Assembly: GCF_020497125.1 (NCBI RefSeq)
Contig: NC_059072.1
Location: 278,796,045-278,860,044, forward strand
Source of the DNA: Mauremys mutica
Lineage: Eukaryota; Chordata; Testudines; Geoemydidae
Direction of reading: 5' to 3'
Length of the DNA stretch: 64,000 nt
Position numbers and translations under genes: made by a program. Below, in pieces: positions 46,738-55,734 of the stretch. The notes beneath the pieces are model-generated. The model had not been told where the DNA came from, made no database searches, and was given only the letters and a program-made list of their open reading frames with translations. Each line of letters opens with the position of its first letter. Position 1 is the stretch's first letter.

Positions 46738-47099
46738 CATCCCCCTCACAGAGGCTGGCAAAGATTAGGCGGCGAAATAAAAAGACACGGGACGAGATGT
46801 TCGCTGAACTTATGGGGTGCTCCCGAGACGACGCGGACCAGCAGAGCTATTGGAGGGAGACCCTCTCTCTGTACCAGCGCTCACTCAGCGAATGGGAGAA
46901 GAGGTGGCGTGAGGAAGACAAGCAGGCGACTCAAACGCTGCTTGGACTAATGAGAGAGCAAACGGACATGCTCCTGCGCCTTGTGCATGTTCTGCAGGAT
47001 CTCCGGCAGGAGGACAGAGCCCCCCTGCAGTGTATCTGCAACCGCCCTCCCCCGCCACAAAGTCCCATACCCCCCTCACCCAAAATAACCAGAAGGAGG

Positions 47100-48176
47100 T
47101 GTGACAGTGCGATTCTGGCGGGACCCAACTGAGAGTGCCAAATCAGGACCAATTGCTTAAACAGGGCAGTCACAGCCCTAGGCTGGGGTTTTTCCACCTC
47201 TAAGGCAAACCAAACCAGCCAGACAAAAAGGACTTTGGTCTCACCCCACTGGCTAACCACAAGTCACACAAGCAATTTCCTTAGACACTCCAGTCTCCCA
47301 GCATCACCACCAGTGCATTCGTCCTGGGGATGAATAGTTATGAAAACCAACACCCCAATAAAAGAAAAAGGTTCCCTCGATCCCAAAGGACCAAGCCCCA
47401 GACCCAGGTCAATATACACATCAGATCTTACCCACAAATCACGCTGTTGCCAATCCTTTAGAATCTAAAATCTAAAGGTTTATTTACAAAGGGGAAAAGG
47501 TAGAGATGAGAGGTAGAATTGGTTAAATGGAATCAATTACATACAGTAATGGCAAAGTTCTTAGTTCAGGCTTGCAGCAGTGATGGAGTAAACTGCAAGT
47601 TCAAATTAAGTCTCTGGAATACATCCCCCGCTGGGATGGGTCTTTCAGTCCCTTGTGTAGAGCTTCAGTTTGTAGCAAAGTCCCTCCAGAGGTCAGAAGC
47701 AGGATTGAAGACAAGATGGAGATGATGCATCAGCCTTATATAGACTTTTCCAGGTGTAAGAATCTCTTTGTCCTTACTGTGGAAAATTACAGCAAAATGG
47801 AGTCTGGAGTCACATGGGCAAGTCCCTGCATACTTTGCTGAGTCACAAGGCGTGTCTGCCTTCTCTCCATGGGTCAATTGTGTAGCTGATGGTCCTTAAT
47901 GGGCCATCAAGCCAGCTAGGCAGGGCTAACACCAGCTTGTCTGGGATATTTCCCAGAAGCAGAGCACAATACAAAATACAGACAGTACAGAGCCAATACT
48001 TCTAACTTCAACTACAAAATGATACAGACATACAGACAGCATAATCCTAACCAGCAACCCAGAACCTGGTCTTAGACACCTTAGATGACCCCCTTTACCT
48101 AAGATTTGGTGCCACTACAGGGCCTTGGTTGCAACCCATGTTCTATATGGTCCCAATTTATATCAATAACGTCACA
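47100..48176 (-). mobile_element. Solo LTR, 1,077 bp, perfect TSD GGAGG
   Basis: It runs from TGTGACAGTGCGATTCTGG to ATCAATAACGTCACA, with inverted termini TGTGAC...GTCACA. GGAGG is duplicated at 47095-47099 and 48177-48181. An AATAAA signal is present on the minus strand near 47484, suggesting minus orientation. It interrupts exon 2 of the Myb-like gene. No internal retroelement sequence remains. The family is not identified. Confidence 0.88.
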
Positions 48177-48262
48177 GGAGGGGCGCCAGAGGCCGTGTAA
48201 ACTGTCACTGCACCCCAGCAGAGTGCTCAAGTACCCAAAAGCTCTCATACCCTACATTTTGA

Positions 48263-48998
48263 AAAGTCCTTTCCTTCCTGCCTCACCCAAGCCCCCATCC
48301 GAGTTGCATCCCCTAACTGTCTAGTTGATAATAAAAAATACTTTTCTGTTAATTACTGTTTCCGTCATGTTCTTTTAGAGGAGACTGTGTTTGAAGGGGG
48401 GGAAGGGGGTTGGTAATTTGACAGGACAGTCACCTTTACCAGGGTACAGACATGGGAGCAGGATCAGCAGCAGGTCACACACACACTGCAGTCAGTACGC
48501 ACCCTGGTCGGTATGGGAGGTGGTTTGCAGGTTCTGTGTGGGTGGGGGGGTACGTGACTTTGTAGCGGGGGAGGGGGATTACAGATCTCATGCAAGGGTC
48601 CCTGTCCTGGACCACAGAGCCACGCAGCAGAGGAATCTGTATCCGTCCTCCCCCGCCAAAAGGCCACATAGCCCCCGCACACAGAGTCCCAAAAAGGAGG
48701 GATGGCAGGCTCCGTTGAAACATCCAGTCCGGCACTGCAGACCGCTCTGGGAGCAGGAGCCTGTCATTCCTCGAGTTTACAGGTGGTCTTTACATCACTG
48801 CACACCCTACCCAGCACAGTCCGTGTCCCAGTTTCAACCCTGTAACGCAAAGTCATCAATAAAGAAACCTTTGTAAAGTTACAGTGGAACATGTATTTTA
48901 TTTTTAAACGTGTGTTGGAAGTTGGGGAAGCGGGGTGGGCGGGGTATGTAACTGCAGATGCTAGTCAACAGTCACTTGGTAAAGAAACAGGGGCAGCT
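48263..48998. other. Convergent 3' regions of the two Harbinger genes
   Basis: This is between the Myb-like stop and the transposase stop. AATAAA-type signals lie at about 48332 and 48858 on plus and a TTTATT (AATAAA on minus) near 48897, fitting convergent transcript ends. Open frames here have no recognisable domain. Confidence 0.45.
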
Positions 48999-49450
48999 TC
49001 AGCTTCTCTGTAAAGAAACTGAACAGTCACAGGTCACGCTGCTCGCTGCTCGCTGGTACTTGAAGAGTTCCTTGTCACTGTGCAAGGCGCCTGCACAGAG
49101 CTTCACGAGCCAGGGCATTAGCGGGTAGGCTGGGTCCCCGACAATCACTATAGGCATCTGCACATCCCCAAGACTTATTTTGTGGTCCGGGAAGAAACTA
49201 CCTTCCTGCAGCCGTCTAAACAGACCAGAGTTCCTGAAAACACGCACGTCATGAACTTTGCCTGGCCACCCGACGTTGATGTTGGTAAAACGTCCCCCAT
49301 GGTCCACCAGTGCTCGCAGCACCATTGAAAAGTAGCCCTATTTCTCAGCAGCTGACTGTGGAAGAGGTGGACGATAAGGTGCGAGGAGTTGACAACGGCC
49401 ATAACTGCAGCGGGATCCGTGCTCAAAGTGCTGTGGCGCCCGCGCTGTCA
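48999..49450 (-). pseudogene. Harbinger DDE transposase, internally deleted
   Basis: The transposase cuts and pastes the element using a D-D-E triad of the DDE_Tnp_4 type. The minus frame starting about 49336 reads NRGYFSMVLRALVDHGGRFT, then NINVGWPGKVHDVRVFRN, then GDVQMPIVIVGDPAYPLMPW. This is the central catalytic region. The Asp of KVHD and the GDPAYPL block are preserved. Upstream sequence to about 49450 (DPAAVMAVVNSS) joins in another frame. The N-terminal helix-turn-helix and first Asp region are missing. After LVKLCAGALHSDKELFKY the sequence leaves the family and ends, so the Glu-bearing block expected next is deleted. It cannot be active. Confidence 0.8.
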
Positions 49451-49589
49451 CTGAGCAGAAAAGTGCACGAACAGATTGCCCGCAGGCGCTTTCAGGGAGG
49501 GAGGGAGGGAGGGCATGATTCACGGTTCAATGATGACAGTTACCCAAAACCACCCTCGACACATTTTTCCCCCCAGCATGCATTGGGGG

Positions 49590-50427
49590 TGTAAGAGTCT
49601 ACCCTCACTTGAAACTGGGGGGTTTCAAAGTGAGGACCCGCATGTCTTCCCCCACCCCAAAATCCTAGGGTAGGTCTCCCCTTTTGCTGCCACCACCTCG
49701 GTCAATTATGTGGGCCGGGACACCCCTGTTTCCCCCCTGTCTCCCTTCAAAGACACTCCCTGGGAACACAGATCAACTCACAGAGGAGGAACCTTCCCCC
49801 TCCCCTCTCTTCCCTCTCTCCAGCCTGCTCCGGAGAGAGAGATACCTTGATTCAAACTCCTTGAATCTCACACACACAGGGAAGCAGCCCACTTCCCCCC
49901 TCCCTCTCTGCTAGCCACTCTGTGAATCACCGAGAGAGAGCGTCTTAGCCCCTTCCGCTATCCACAGTGGAAGGAATTTAATCAAATCTTTATAGGAAGA
50001 ATTTATTAAAAGAAAACAAGAAAATACAGAATCTCTATGAGTCCAAGCTGGACACTCATAGGGTATAACCTTGCTAAGTTCTGGAGAGAATCCCCTCTCC
50101 TTCTCAGTACAACCAGTACAAGCAGAATTAAGAATAATCAATAACAAACACACAGAATTGCAAGCATAGGATTATTAGGTGAGGACACCAAGTATCTTTC
50201 TAATACTCACTATCTTGACTAGAAGAAATTAGTTCAGAAAGGTAGAAACTTGTAGACTTGATTAAAACATCTGGACTCTTGTAACTCCAGACGGCTAAGA
50301 ACAATACACACACACACAGAGGGAAAAAGTTCCCTCCTAGGAATTTCAAATTCTCTTCCCTGATTGGTCCTCAGGTCAGGTGCCCACCACGTACTATGCT
50401 TTAACCCTTTACTAACTATTCATGACA
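49590..50427 (-). repeat. 3' LTR of the Gmr1-like element
   Basis: On plus it runs from TGTAAGAGTCTACCCTCAC to CTAACTATTCATGACA. It matches the other LTR over its whole 838 bp with about eight substitutions by eye. On the coding strand it follows a purine-rich stretch (TTTGGGGGGCG), the likely polypurine tract at 50428-50440. A minus-strand AATAAA lies near 50003. Confidence 0.92.
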
Positions 50428-50557
50428 CGCCCCCCAAATCGTCACAGTGGGATCCACTGGCGGCGATTTCCTCCTAGAACTGTAAAACAACCAGAGTAAT
50501 AAAACACATGCACTATTACATCGACTACTAAGCATGAAAACATATTAAGAACAGTTT

Positions 50558-51094
50558 TTAGCCACTTGATTCTGGGAAACTTTCACGAGAGAGTGCATCA
50601 GCAACTTTGTTGGAAGCTCCTGAAATGTGTTGAATGTCAAAGTCAAAGTCTTGGAGAGCTAAGCTCCAGCGGAGAAGTTTCTTGTTGTTTCCCTTGTTGG
50701 TGTGAAGCCACTTTAGCTCAGCATGGTCAGTTTGTAGCTGGAACTGCCGGCCCCAAACGTATGGGCGTAGCTTTTCCAGGGCATATACAATGGCGTAACA
50801 TTCTTTTTCACTGATGGACCAGTGGCTTTCCCTCTCAGACAGTTTCTTGCTGAGAAAGACGACAGGATGGAAGTTGTGATCCGGTCCTTCCTGCATGAGT
50901 ACCGCTCCTACCCCACATTCAGATGCATCGGTGGTAACTAGGAAGGGTTTGTCAAAGTCCAGGGCCCTTAATACAGGGTCCGACATGAGCATTGCCTTAA
51001 GCTGGGTAAAGGCTTTCTGACACTCATCAGTCCACTTAACTGCATTTGGCTGGGTTTTCCTGGTCAGATCAGTTAGTGGGGCAGCGATTTGGCT
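50558..51094 (-). pseudogene. RNase H domain end of pol
   Basis: RNase H degrades the RNA strand during reverse transcription. The frame continues in phase with the integrase-RT ORF after a single stop codon at 51095-51097. Motifs visible are TTDASECGVGAVLM (first Asp), SISEKECYAIVYALEK (Glu), QTDHAELKWL (second Asp) and HISGASNKVADALSR (His/Asp). The frame closes at 50558, 130 bp before the 3' LTR. The connecting 34 codons between the stop and the first Met also read as typical pol (IAAPLTDLT). All catalytic residues appear kept. Confidence 0.85.
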
Positions 51095-53926
51095 CTAGTG
51101 TGGTACAAATCGCCTGTAATATCCGGCCAAACCTAAGAAGGATTGGACCTGTTTCTTTGACCTTGGGACAGGCCACTGTTGGATAGCCTCCACCTTGGCC
51201 TGTAGGGGGTTGATGGTTCCTTGACCCACCTGGTGTCCTAGGTAAGTCACTCTGTTTTGGCCTATTTGACACTTTTTGGCCTTAACAGTTAGTCCTGCCT
51301 GCCTGATGCGCTCAAAAACCATTTTCAAATGTTCTAGGTGTTCGGGCCATGAATCAGAAAAAATGGCCACATCATCGAGGTATGCAACTGCACAGTCTCC
51401 CAATCCCGCTAGTAGACCATCCACCAGCCTTTGGAAGGTGGCAGGTGCATTCCGCAGTCCGAACGGAATCACATTAAATTCATACACCCCTGCATGGGTG
51501 ATGAAGGCAGATTTTTCCCTGGCGGGTTCATCTAGTGGTACTTGCCAGTACCCCTTGGTTAAGTCAATGGTAGAGATGAACTGGGCACGTCCCAACTTTT
51601 CCAATAGCTCATCAGTGCGTGGCATTGGATAGTTGTCTGGACGAGTTACAGCATTTAGCTTACGGTAGTCCACGCAAAAGCGTATTTCCCCATCTGGTTT
51701 GGGAACCAGAACCACTGGAGATGCCCATGCACTGGTAGAAGGGCGGATGATACCCATCTCCAACATGTTGTCAATCTCCTGTTTAATAGCAACTTTGGCA
51801 TGAGGTGACACCCGGTAGGGTGGTGTTCTAATCGGGTGAGCATTACCTGTGTCAATGGAGTGGCAGGTTTGCTCAGTCCGTCCTGGGTTGGCTGAGAACA
51901 AGGTGTCGAAGTGAGTGCACAGCTCCTTGATATGTTGCCGTTGTATACATTGCAGGGTTGTGGAGAGGGTCACCTCCTCCACACCACCATTTCTTTTACC
52001 TTCGTAGTAGACACCTTCAGGCCACTCGGTGTCATCTCCTTCCTGGACTGTAAACTGACAGACCTGTAATTCTCTGGGATAAAAGGGCTTTAGAGAGTTA
52101 ACATGAAACACTTTAGGCTTTAAAGAGGAATCAGGGAATGCTATGAGGTAGTTAACAGCTCCCAGGCGCTCCTGGACCACGTATGGTCCTTCCCAGGACG
52201 CTTCCATCTTATGGGCCTGTTGCGCCTTCAAGACCATGACCTGGTCTCCAACCTTGAAGGAACGCTCTCTGGTGTGTCTATCATACCAGACCTTTTGCTC
52301 CGCTTGAGCATCCTTTAAGTTCTCTCGAGCAAGGGCCCACGAGTCTCGGAGGGTGTTTTGAAGGTTGCTTACAAAGTCCAGAATGTTAGTTCCTGGAGGA
52401 GGCGTAAACCCCTCCCATTGCTGCTTCACCAGCTGTAATGGCCCCTTAACCTCATGGCCATACACCAGCTCGAATGGTGAGAAACCTAAACTGGGATGTG
52501 GAACAGCCCTGTAGGCAAACAGCAATTGCTGTAACACTAGATCCCAATTATTGGAATGTTCATGTACGAATTTACGGATCATGGCCCCCAAAGTTCCATT
52601 AAACCTTTCCACTAGGCCATTAGTTTGGTGATGGTACGGGGTGGCAACCAAGTGATGCACCCCATGAGTTTCCCACAGGTCTTTCATGGTCCCTGATAGG
52701 AAATTTGTTCCCGAATCTGTAAGAAGTTCAGAGGGCCAACCCACCCTGGTAAAAATGTCAGTTAAGGCCTGGCACACAGTTGTAGCCCTGGTGTTGCCTA
52801 GAGCTACTGCTTCCGGCCATCTGGTAGCAAAGTCCACAAAAGTCAGTATGTACTGCTTTCCTCTGGGAGTCTTCTTTGGGAAAGGACCCATAATATCCAC
52901 AGCTACTCGCTGAAATGGGACCTCAATTATGGGAAGTGGTTGGAGAGGGGCCTTGACCTGGTCTTGGGGTTTTCCTACCGTTTGGCATACCTTACAAGAC
53001 CGGATGTAAGTGGCTACCACCTTGCCCATCCCCTCCCAGTCAAAGGACCTTCCCAACCTGTCTTTGCTTCGCTTCACCCCAGAATGGCCACTAGGGTGAT
53101 CATGGGCTAAGCTTAAGAGCTTTTCCCGGTACTTGGTCGGGACTAGCAACCGTTTTCGAGGATGCCAGCCCTCCTGGTGTCCACCAGAAAGAAATTCCTT
53201 GTATAACAGTCCTTGGTCCACAACGAACCGGGATCGGTTAGTAGAGCTGAGAGGCGGTGGGTTGCTGCGTGCCGCCGCCCATGCTTCCTTGAGGCTGTCA
53301 TCGGCTTCCTGCTCTGTCTGGAACTGTTCTCTTGAGGCGGGAGACCCCAGTTCCTCTGGAAGCGATGTAGGTGATGAGGTTGTTTCCGTTGACTGTGAAC
53401 CGCTCCCCGCTGGTGCACAAGGTGTCATTTCAGGCTCCGGCTGAGCCTCTTGGGTAGGATTGTCTGCTGGTTTTTCCAGTTCAGGCCCGTTGTCGCCCTC
53501 TGGCGGTGAAGTTGTAATTGCTGGCGCCGGTGCTGGCGCTGGTTGCTCTTCCAGTTCCGGTTCTGGGACTGGATGTACTATGGCTGCTGTAGGTGTTGGC
53601 CTGGGATCCGGTTCCACCACCTCTGTCTGGGTCTCTGGTAACACAGACGGGGTCCCGGTGGATGGCTCAGGAACAGGGATGGGTCCGGCAGCTCGTCTGG
53701 CTTGGCTGCGTGTAACCACTCCCTCTGTTTTTTGCTGTTCAACGTGTCGGGCCAAGTCGTTCCCCAGTAGCATGGGAATCGCATGGTTGTCATAGACAGC
53801 AAAAGTCCACTTCCCTGACCAGCCCTTGTACTGGACAGGTAAACGCACTGTAGGTAATGTTACAGGTTTTGACATGAAGGGTCGAATTGTCACTTCGGTT
53901 TTCTGGTTGATTAATTTGGGGTCCAC
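51095..53926 (-). CDS. pol: Pol: integrase followed by reverse transcriptase
   Basis: A 943-codon open frame. Residues 1-60 are protease tail (the IPMLLGNDLA block at about 50). Residues 70-235 are a Pro/Glu-rich linker. The integrase zinc domain is H277-x3-H281-x29-C311-x2-C314. The integrase core has D344, D404 and E440, a D,D(35)E spacing. A GPY/F-type module lies near 577-597 (WEGPYVVQERLGAVNYLI). RT follows, with VPKPDGEIRFCVDYRKLN, D788 in TIDLTKGYWQVPLD, and the catalytic YLDD at 849-852. The frame ends at 51095 after YYRRFV and continues into RNase H. The first Met is not a real start: the frame is continuous with gag-protease upstream, broken only by a TGA at 53933-53935. In ordinary Ty3/gypsy elements integrase follows RNase H, so this order is diagnostic. 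Confidence 0.92.
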   Translation of the reverse strand: MDPKLINQKTEVTIRPFMSKPVTLPTVRLPVQYKGWSGKWTFAVYDNHAIPMLLGNDLARHVEQQKTEGVVTRSQARRAAGPIPVPEPSTGTPSVLPETQTEVVEPDPRPTPTAAIVHPVPEPELEEQPAPAPAPAITTSPPEGDNGPELEKPADNPTQEAQPEPEMTPCAPAGSGSQSTETTSSPTSLPEELGSPASREQFQTEQEADDSLKEAWAAARSNPPPLSSTNRSRFVVDQGLLYKEFLSGGHQEGWHPRKRLLVPTKYREKLLSLAHDHPSGHSGVKRSKDRLGRSFDWEGMGKVVATYIRSCKVCQTVGKPQDQVKAPLQPLPIIEVPFQRVAVDIMGPFPKKTPRGKQYILTFVDFATRWPEAVALGNTRATTVCQALTDIFTRVGWPSELLTDSGTNFLSGTMKDLWETHGVHHLVATPYHHQTNGLVERFNGTLGAMIRKFVHEHSNNWDLVLQQLLFAYRAVPHPSLGFSPFELVYGHEVKGPLQLVKQQWEGFTPPPGTNILDFVSNLQNTLRDSWALARENLKDAQAEQKVWYDRHTRERSFKVGDQVMVLKAQQAHKMEASWEGPYVVQERLGAVNYLIAFPDSSLKPKVFHVNSLKPFYPRELQVCQFTVQEGDDTEWPEGVYYEGKRNGGVEEVTLSTTLQCIQRQHIKELCTHFDTLFSANPGRTEQTCHSIDTGNAHPIRTPPYRVSPHAKVAIKQEIDNMLEMGIIRPSTSAWASPVVLVPKPDGEIRFCVDYRKLNAVTRPDNYPMPRTDELLEKLGRAQFISTIDLTKGYWQVPLDEPAREKSAFITHAGVYEFNVIPFGLRNAPATFQRLVDGLLAGLGDCAVAYLDDVAIFSDSWPEHLEHLKMVFERIRQAGLTVKAKKCQIGQNRVTYLGHQVGQGTINPLQAKVEAIQQWPVPRSKKQVQSFLGLAGYYRRFVPH

Positions 53927-53932
53927 GAAGGT

Positions 53933-55056
53933 TCAGTGGATAGCTGACACATGCGCTGCAGTGTCTCTCCATGCGATGATCTCCTTTTCGTCCACTCTCA
54001 AAGTTTCCCTATGTTCTAAGGGTATTTGAGATACATCTATGTCCGGCTTTCCTTGGTGTGAAGATGCAAGGAGTTGCACTCGGTTTAGGTTCTTTGGGCA
54101 TTTGGCTTTGATATGCCCCAATTCATTGCACTGAAAACATCGCCCACTTGATGGGTCACCGGTTTGTGTTGGTCTACTGGAGACTGGTGAGGTAGAGTGT
54201 GACTGTCCTTGGGTTGTAGGTGTGGGCTTGATTGGCCCTCGATGGTAGGGTTTAGTCTCGGTGGGTACCTTGTGGGATTCGCTCCCCTTGGCAGTAGCTT
54301 TCGTGTTGTCTACCGATGCCATCCATCTGGCTCCAATCTCCCCTGCCTCAGTGAGAGATTTTGGTTTACCATCTTGTATGTAGCGTCTAATGTTCTCCGG
54401 AACACCATCTAGGAACTGTTCCATCAATATCAGGAGGTGTAAGTCGTCTATGTCCTTAACCTTGGATCCTGTTATCCAGGACAAATAGTGTTTTTCAAGG
54501 TAAGCAGCGTGCTGTGGAAATGACATCTGTGGTGTCCATTTCTGGTCTCTGAACCGCTGACGGGCGTGATCGGGGTGATGCCCATTCTGAGTCTGGCCTT
54601 GGTTAGGAATAGTTGAAAGTCATTCATTTGGCCCCTAGGCATTTCAGCTGCCACCAGGGCTAATTGTCCGCAGAGCTGTGGCCTCAGCTCTACCATGTAT
54701 TCTGATTCATGAAGTTTGTATCCAATACAGGCCCTTTCAAAGTTTTCTAAGAAGGCCTCAACATCTTCACCTGCCCTGTAGGCGGGAAATTTTCTCCGAG
54801 AAGGTTGATCAGTAGGTTGAAGAGGGGTTGGATCCTGCTGCTTAGTCTTTGCTAATTCCAGGGCCTGTGCCTGGATTTGTAGCTCTAACTCTTTGGTTTT
54901 GTGTTCTGCCTCTAGTTTTTCCATTTCTCTCTTGTGATCAGCCTCTTTGGCTTTTTCTTTCATTTCAATCTCCTTGAGTTTTAATTGTAATTCCATGTCT
55001 TGTAATTGCAGTTCTTTTTGTCTTGTTTCCAGTTTTGATGCGGCCTTGGCACTCAT
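53933..55056 (-). pseudogene. gag: Gag (SCAN-like capsid, CCHC) and protease, one frameshift
   Basis: The likely start is the ATG at 55056, reading MSAKAASKLETRQKELQLQD. A K/E-rich coiled coil runs over residues 8-75. Then come RRKFPAYRAGEDVEAFLENF and a capsid-like segment. The frame shifts by one base near 54570. The second frame reads RQRFRDQKW, then DLHLLILMEQFLDGVPENI, a pattern close to SCAN domains, which derive from Gmr1-like capsids. A zinc knuckle CFQCNELGHIKAKC (C-x2-C-x4-H-x4-C) lies near 54098-54139. The frame ends in the protease motif RDTAAHVSAI, where DTG/DTA-type active sites are expected, then a TGA at 53933-53935. Gag and pol share one frame, as in some single-ORF elements of this group. 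Confidence 0.85.
54310..54567 (-). other. SCAN-like capsid C-terminal segment of Gag
   Basis: About 80 residues from RQRFRD to GARWM. Key positions shared with SCAN domains are the RQRFR start, LLILMEQFL (compare LL.LEQFL), the Pro after two to three residues, and a closing E....a..W block. Host SCAN zinc-finger proteins are known to have acquired this fold from Gmr1-like gags. Confidence 0.7.
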
Positions 55057-55711
55057 TGTGTCTGTGTACTGGTGCTGGCCACACCCCTCTGCAGTCAGGG
55101 TATGTGCTGTTTTGCTTGCTTCAGTTGCTTGGGTTACCGTTTCTAACCCTGCCTATCCTGACTAAACAAAGAGAAATCGATCCTTTGTATAGCAAATTGT
55201 GGTTTGTGTAATGTTACTGTTTTGTACTGAGAAAGAGGGAAAGATTAAAAAAAAATTTCTCTGTCTCCCTCTGCCCTGAGTTGCTGTACTCAGCAGCCCA
55301 GCTGAAAGGCTGCTGCTAACATTACCCCTGAGAAAAATCTGGTCTATTTTCTCAGGGATCTGTTCTCCTGCCTCGTGATCCTTTCAAAAGACACAGGTAG
55401 AAAAAAACCTGGCTGGAGGGTTATCTCCCCCCCGCCCCTAAACCTGGTTTTCCCGCTGGATGGGAATGTACTTTGACGAGCACTTCCCCCCCCCCAAACC
55501 TGTTTTTCCCGCTGGATGGTAATGTACTTTGACGAGCACTTCCCCCCACCTTAGGAATCCTGAGTGATACCTGATATCACAAAGGAAGGACACACCTCTA
55601 GGGATGAGTTTTTCTCAGTGTCCTAGCAGAGAAAAAAAAACTCCTTCTAACCCTGAAAACTGCTTCAAAACTGCCTTTTGGTAAAAAAAAAAACCGTACT
55701 TCTATCAATGG
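55057..55711 (-). other. Leader between PBS and gag
   Basis: No ORF. It contains a 55-bp tandem duplication at 55440-55550 and several homopolymer runs. Confidence 0.6.
55440..55550. repeat. Two tandem 55-bp units in the leader
   Basis: AAACCTG(G/T)TTTTCCCGCTGG begins each unit, at 55440 and 55496. Both continue through ATGTACTTTGACGAGCACTT and a C run, with few differences. Confidence 0.9.
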
Positions 55712-55734
55712 GTTCGAAACACCGCTGCTCACCA
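55712..55734 (-). promoter_or_regulatory. Primer-binding site, tRNA-Leu-like
   Basis: On plus, immediately before the LTR, the sequence ends ACACCGCTGCTCACCA after GGTTCGAA. This reproduces the 3' part of a tRNA including the terminal CCA. It is closest to tRNA-Leu of the AAG/TAG type (ACCGCTGC-CACCA), with one extra T and a shortened T stem. The position at the inner LTR edge fits a PBS. Confidence 0.6.

Larger units (their letters stand above)
44253..48262 (+). pseudogene. Harbinger Myb/SANT-like DNA-binding protein gene, two exons
   Basis: In Harbinger elements this accessory protein binds the termini and helps the transposase. Exon 1 (44253-44776) begins at an ATG and reads TDRELLDLIGVRGEESLLSE, then RNAKTYEKVSKAMRDRGYSR, a SANT/trihelix pattern. 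After a frame change it reads MDSDDGTVSTASS and an acidic GEDEEEFLEDE tract. Stops lie near 44283, 44310 (at the expected Trp before TDRE) and 44388. A canonical donor GTAAGT follows at 44777. The acceptor ending at 46737 restores the phase and joins to SPSQRLAKIRRRNKKTRDEM. Exon 2 ends in a helical Q/E/R-rich tail and a Pro-rich stretch. It is cut at 47099 by a solo LTR; the frame stays open from 48182 to TGA at 48260-48262. Confidence 0.75.

Noticed and set aside
48391..48876. 161-codon plus open frame
   Set aside because: It lies in the convergent 3' region of the Harbinger genes, has no recognisable domain, and the sequence type matches untranslated element DNA.
53460..53795. 111-codon plus frame rich in Gly/Ser
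   Set aside because: Antisense shadow of the Pro/Glu-rich linker in pol.
50558..53926. Host retrotransposon-derived (domesticated) gene
   Set aside because: LTRs, TSD, PBS and in-frame stops show an ordinary recent insertion; nothing suggests host selection.
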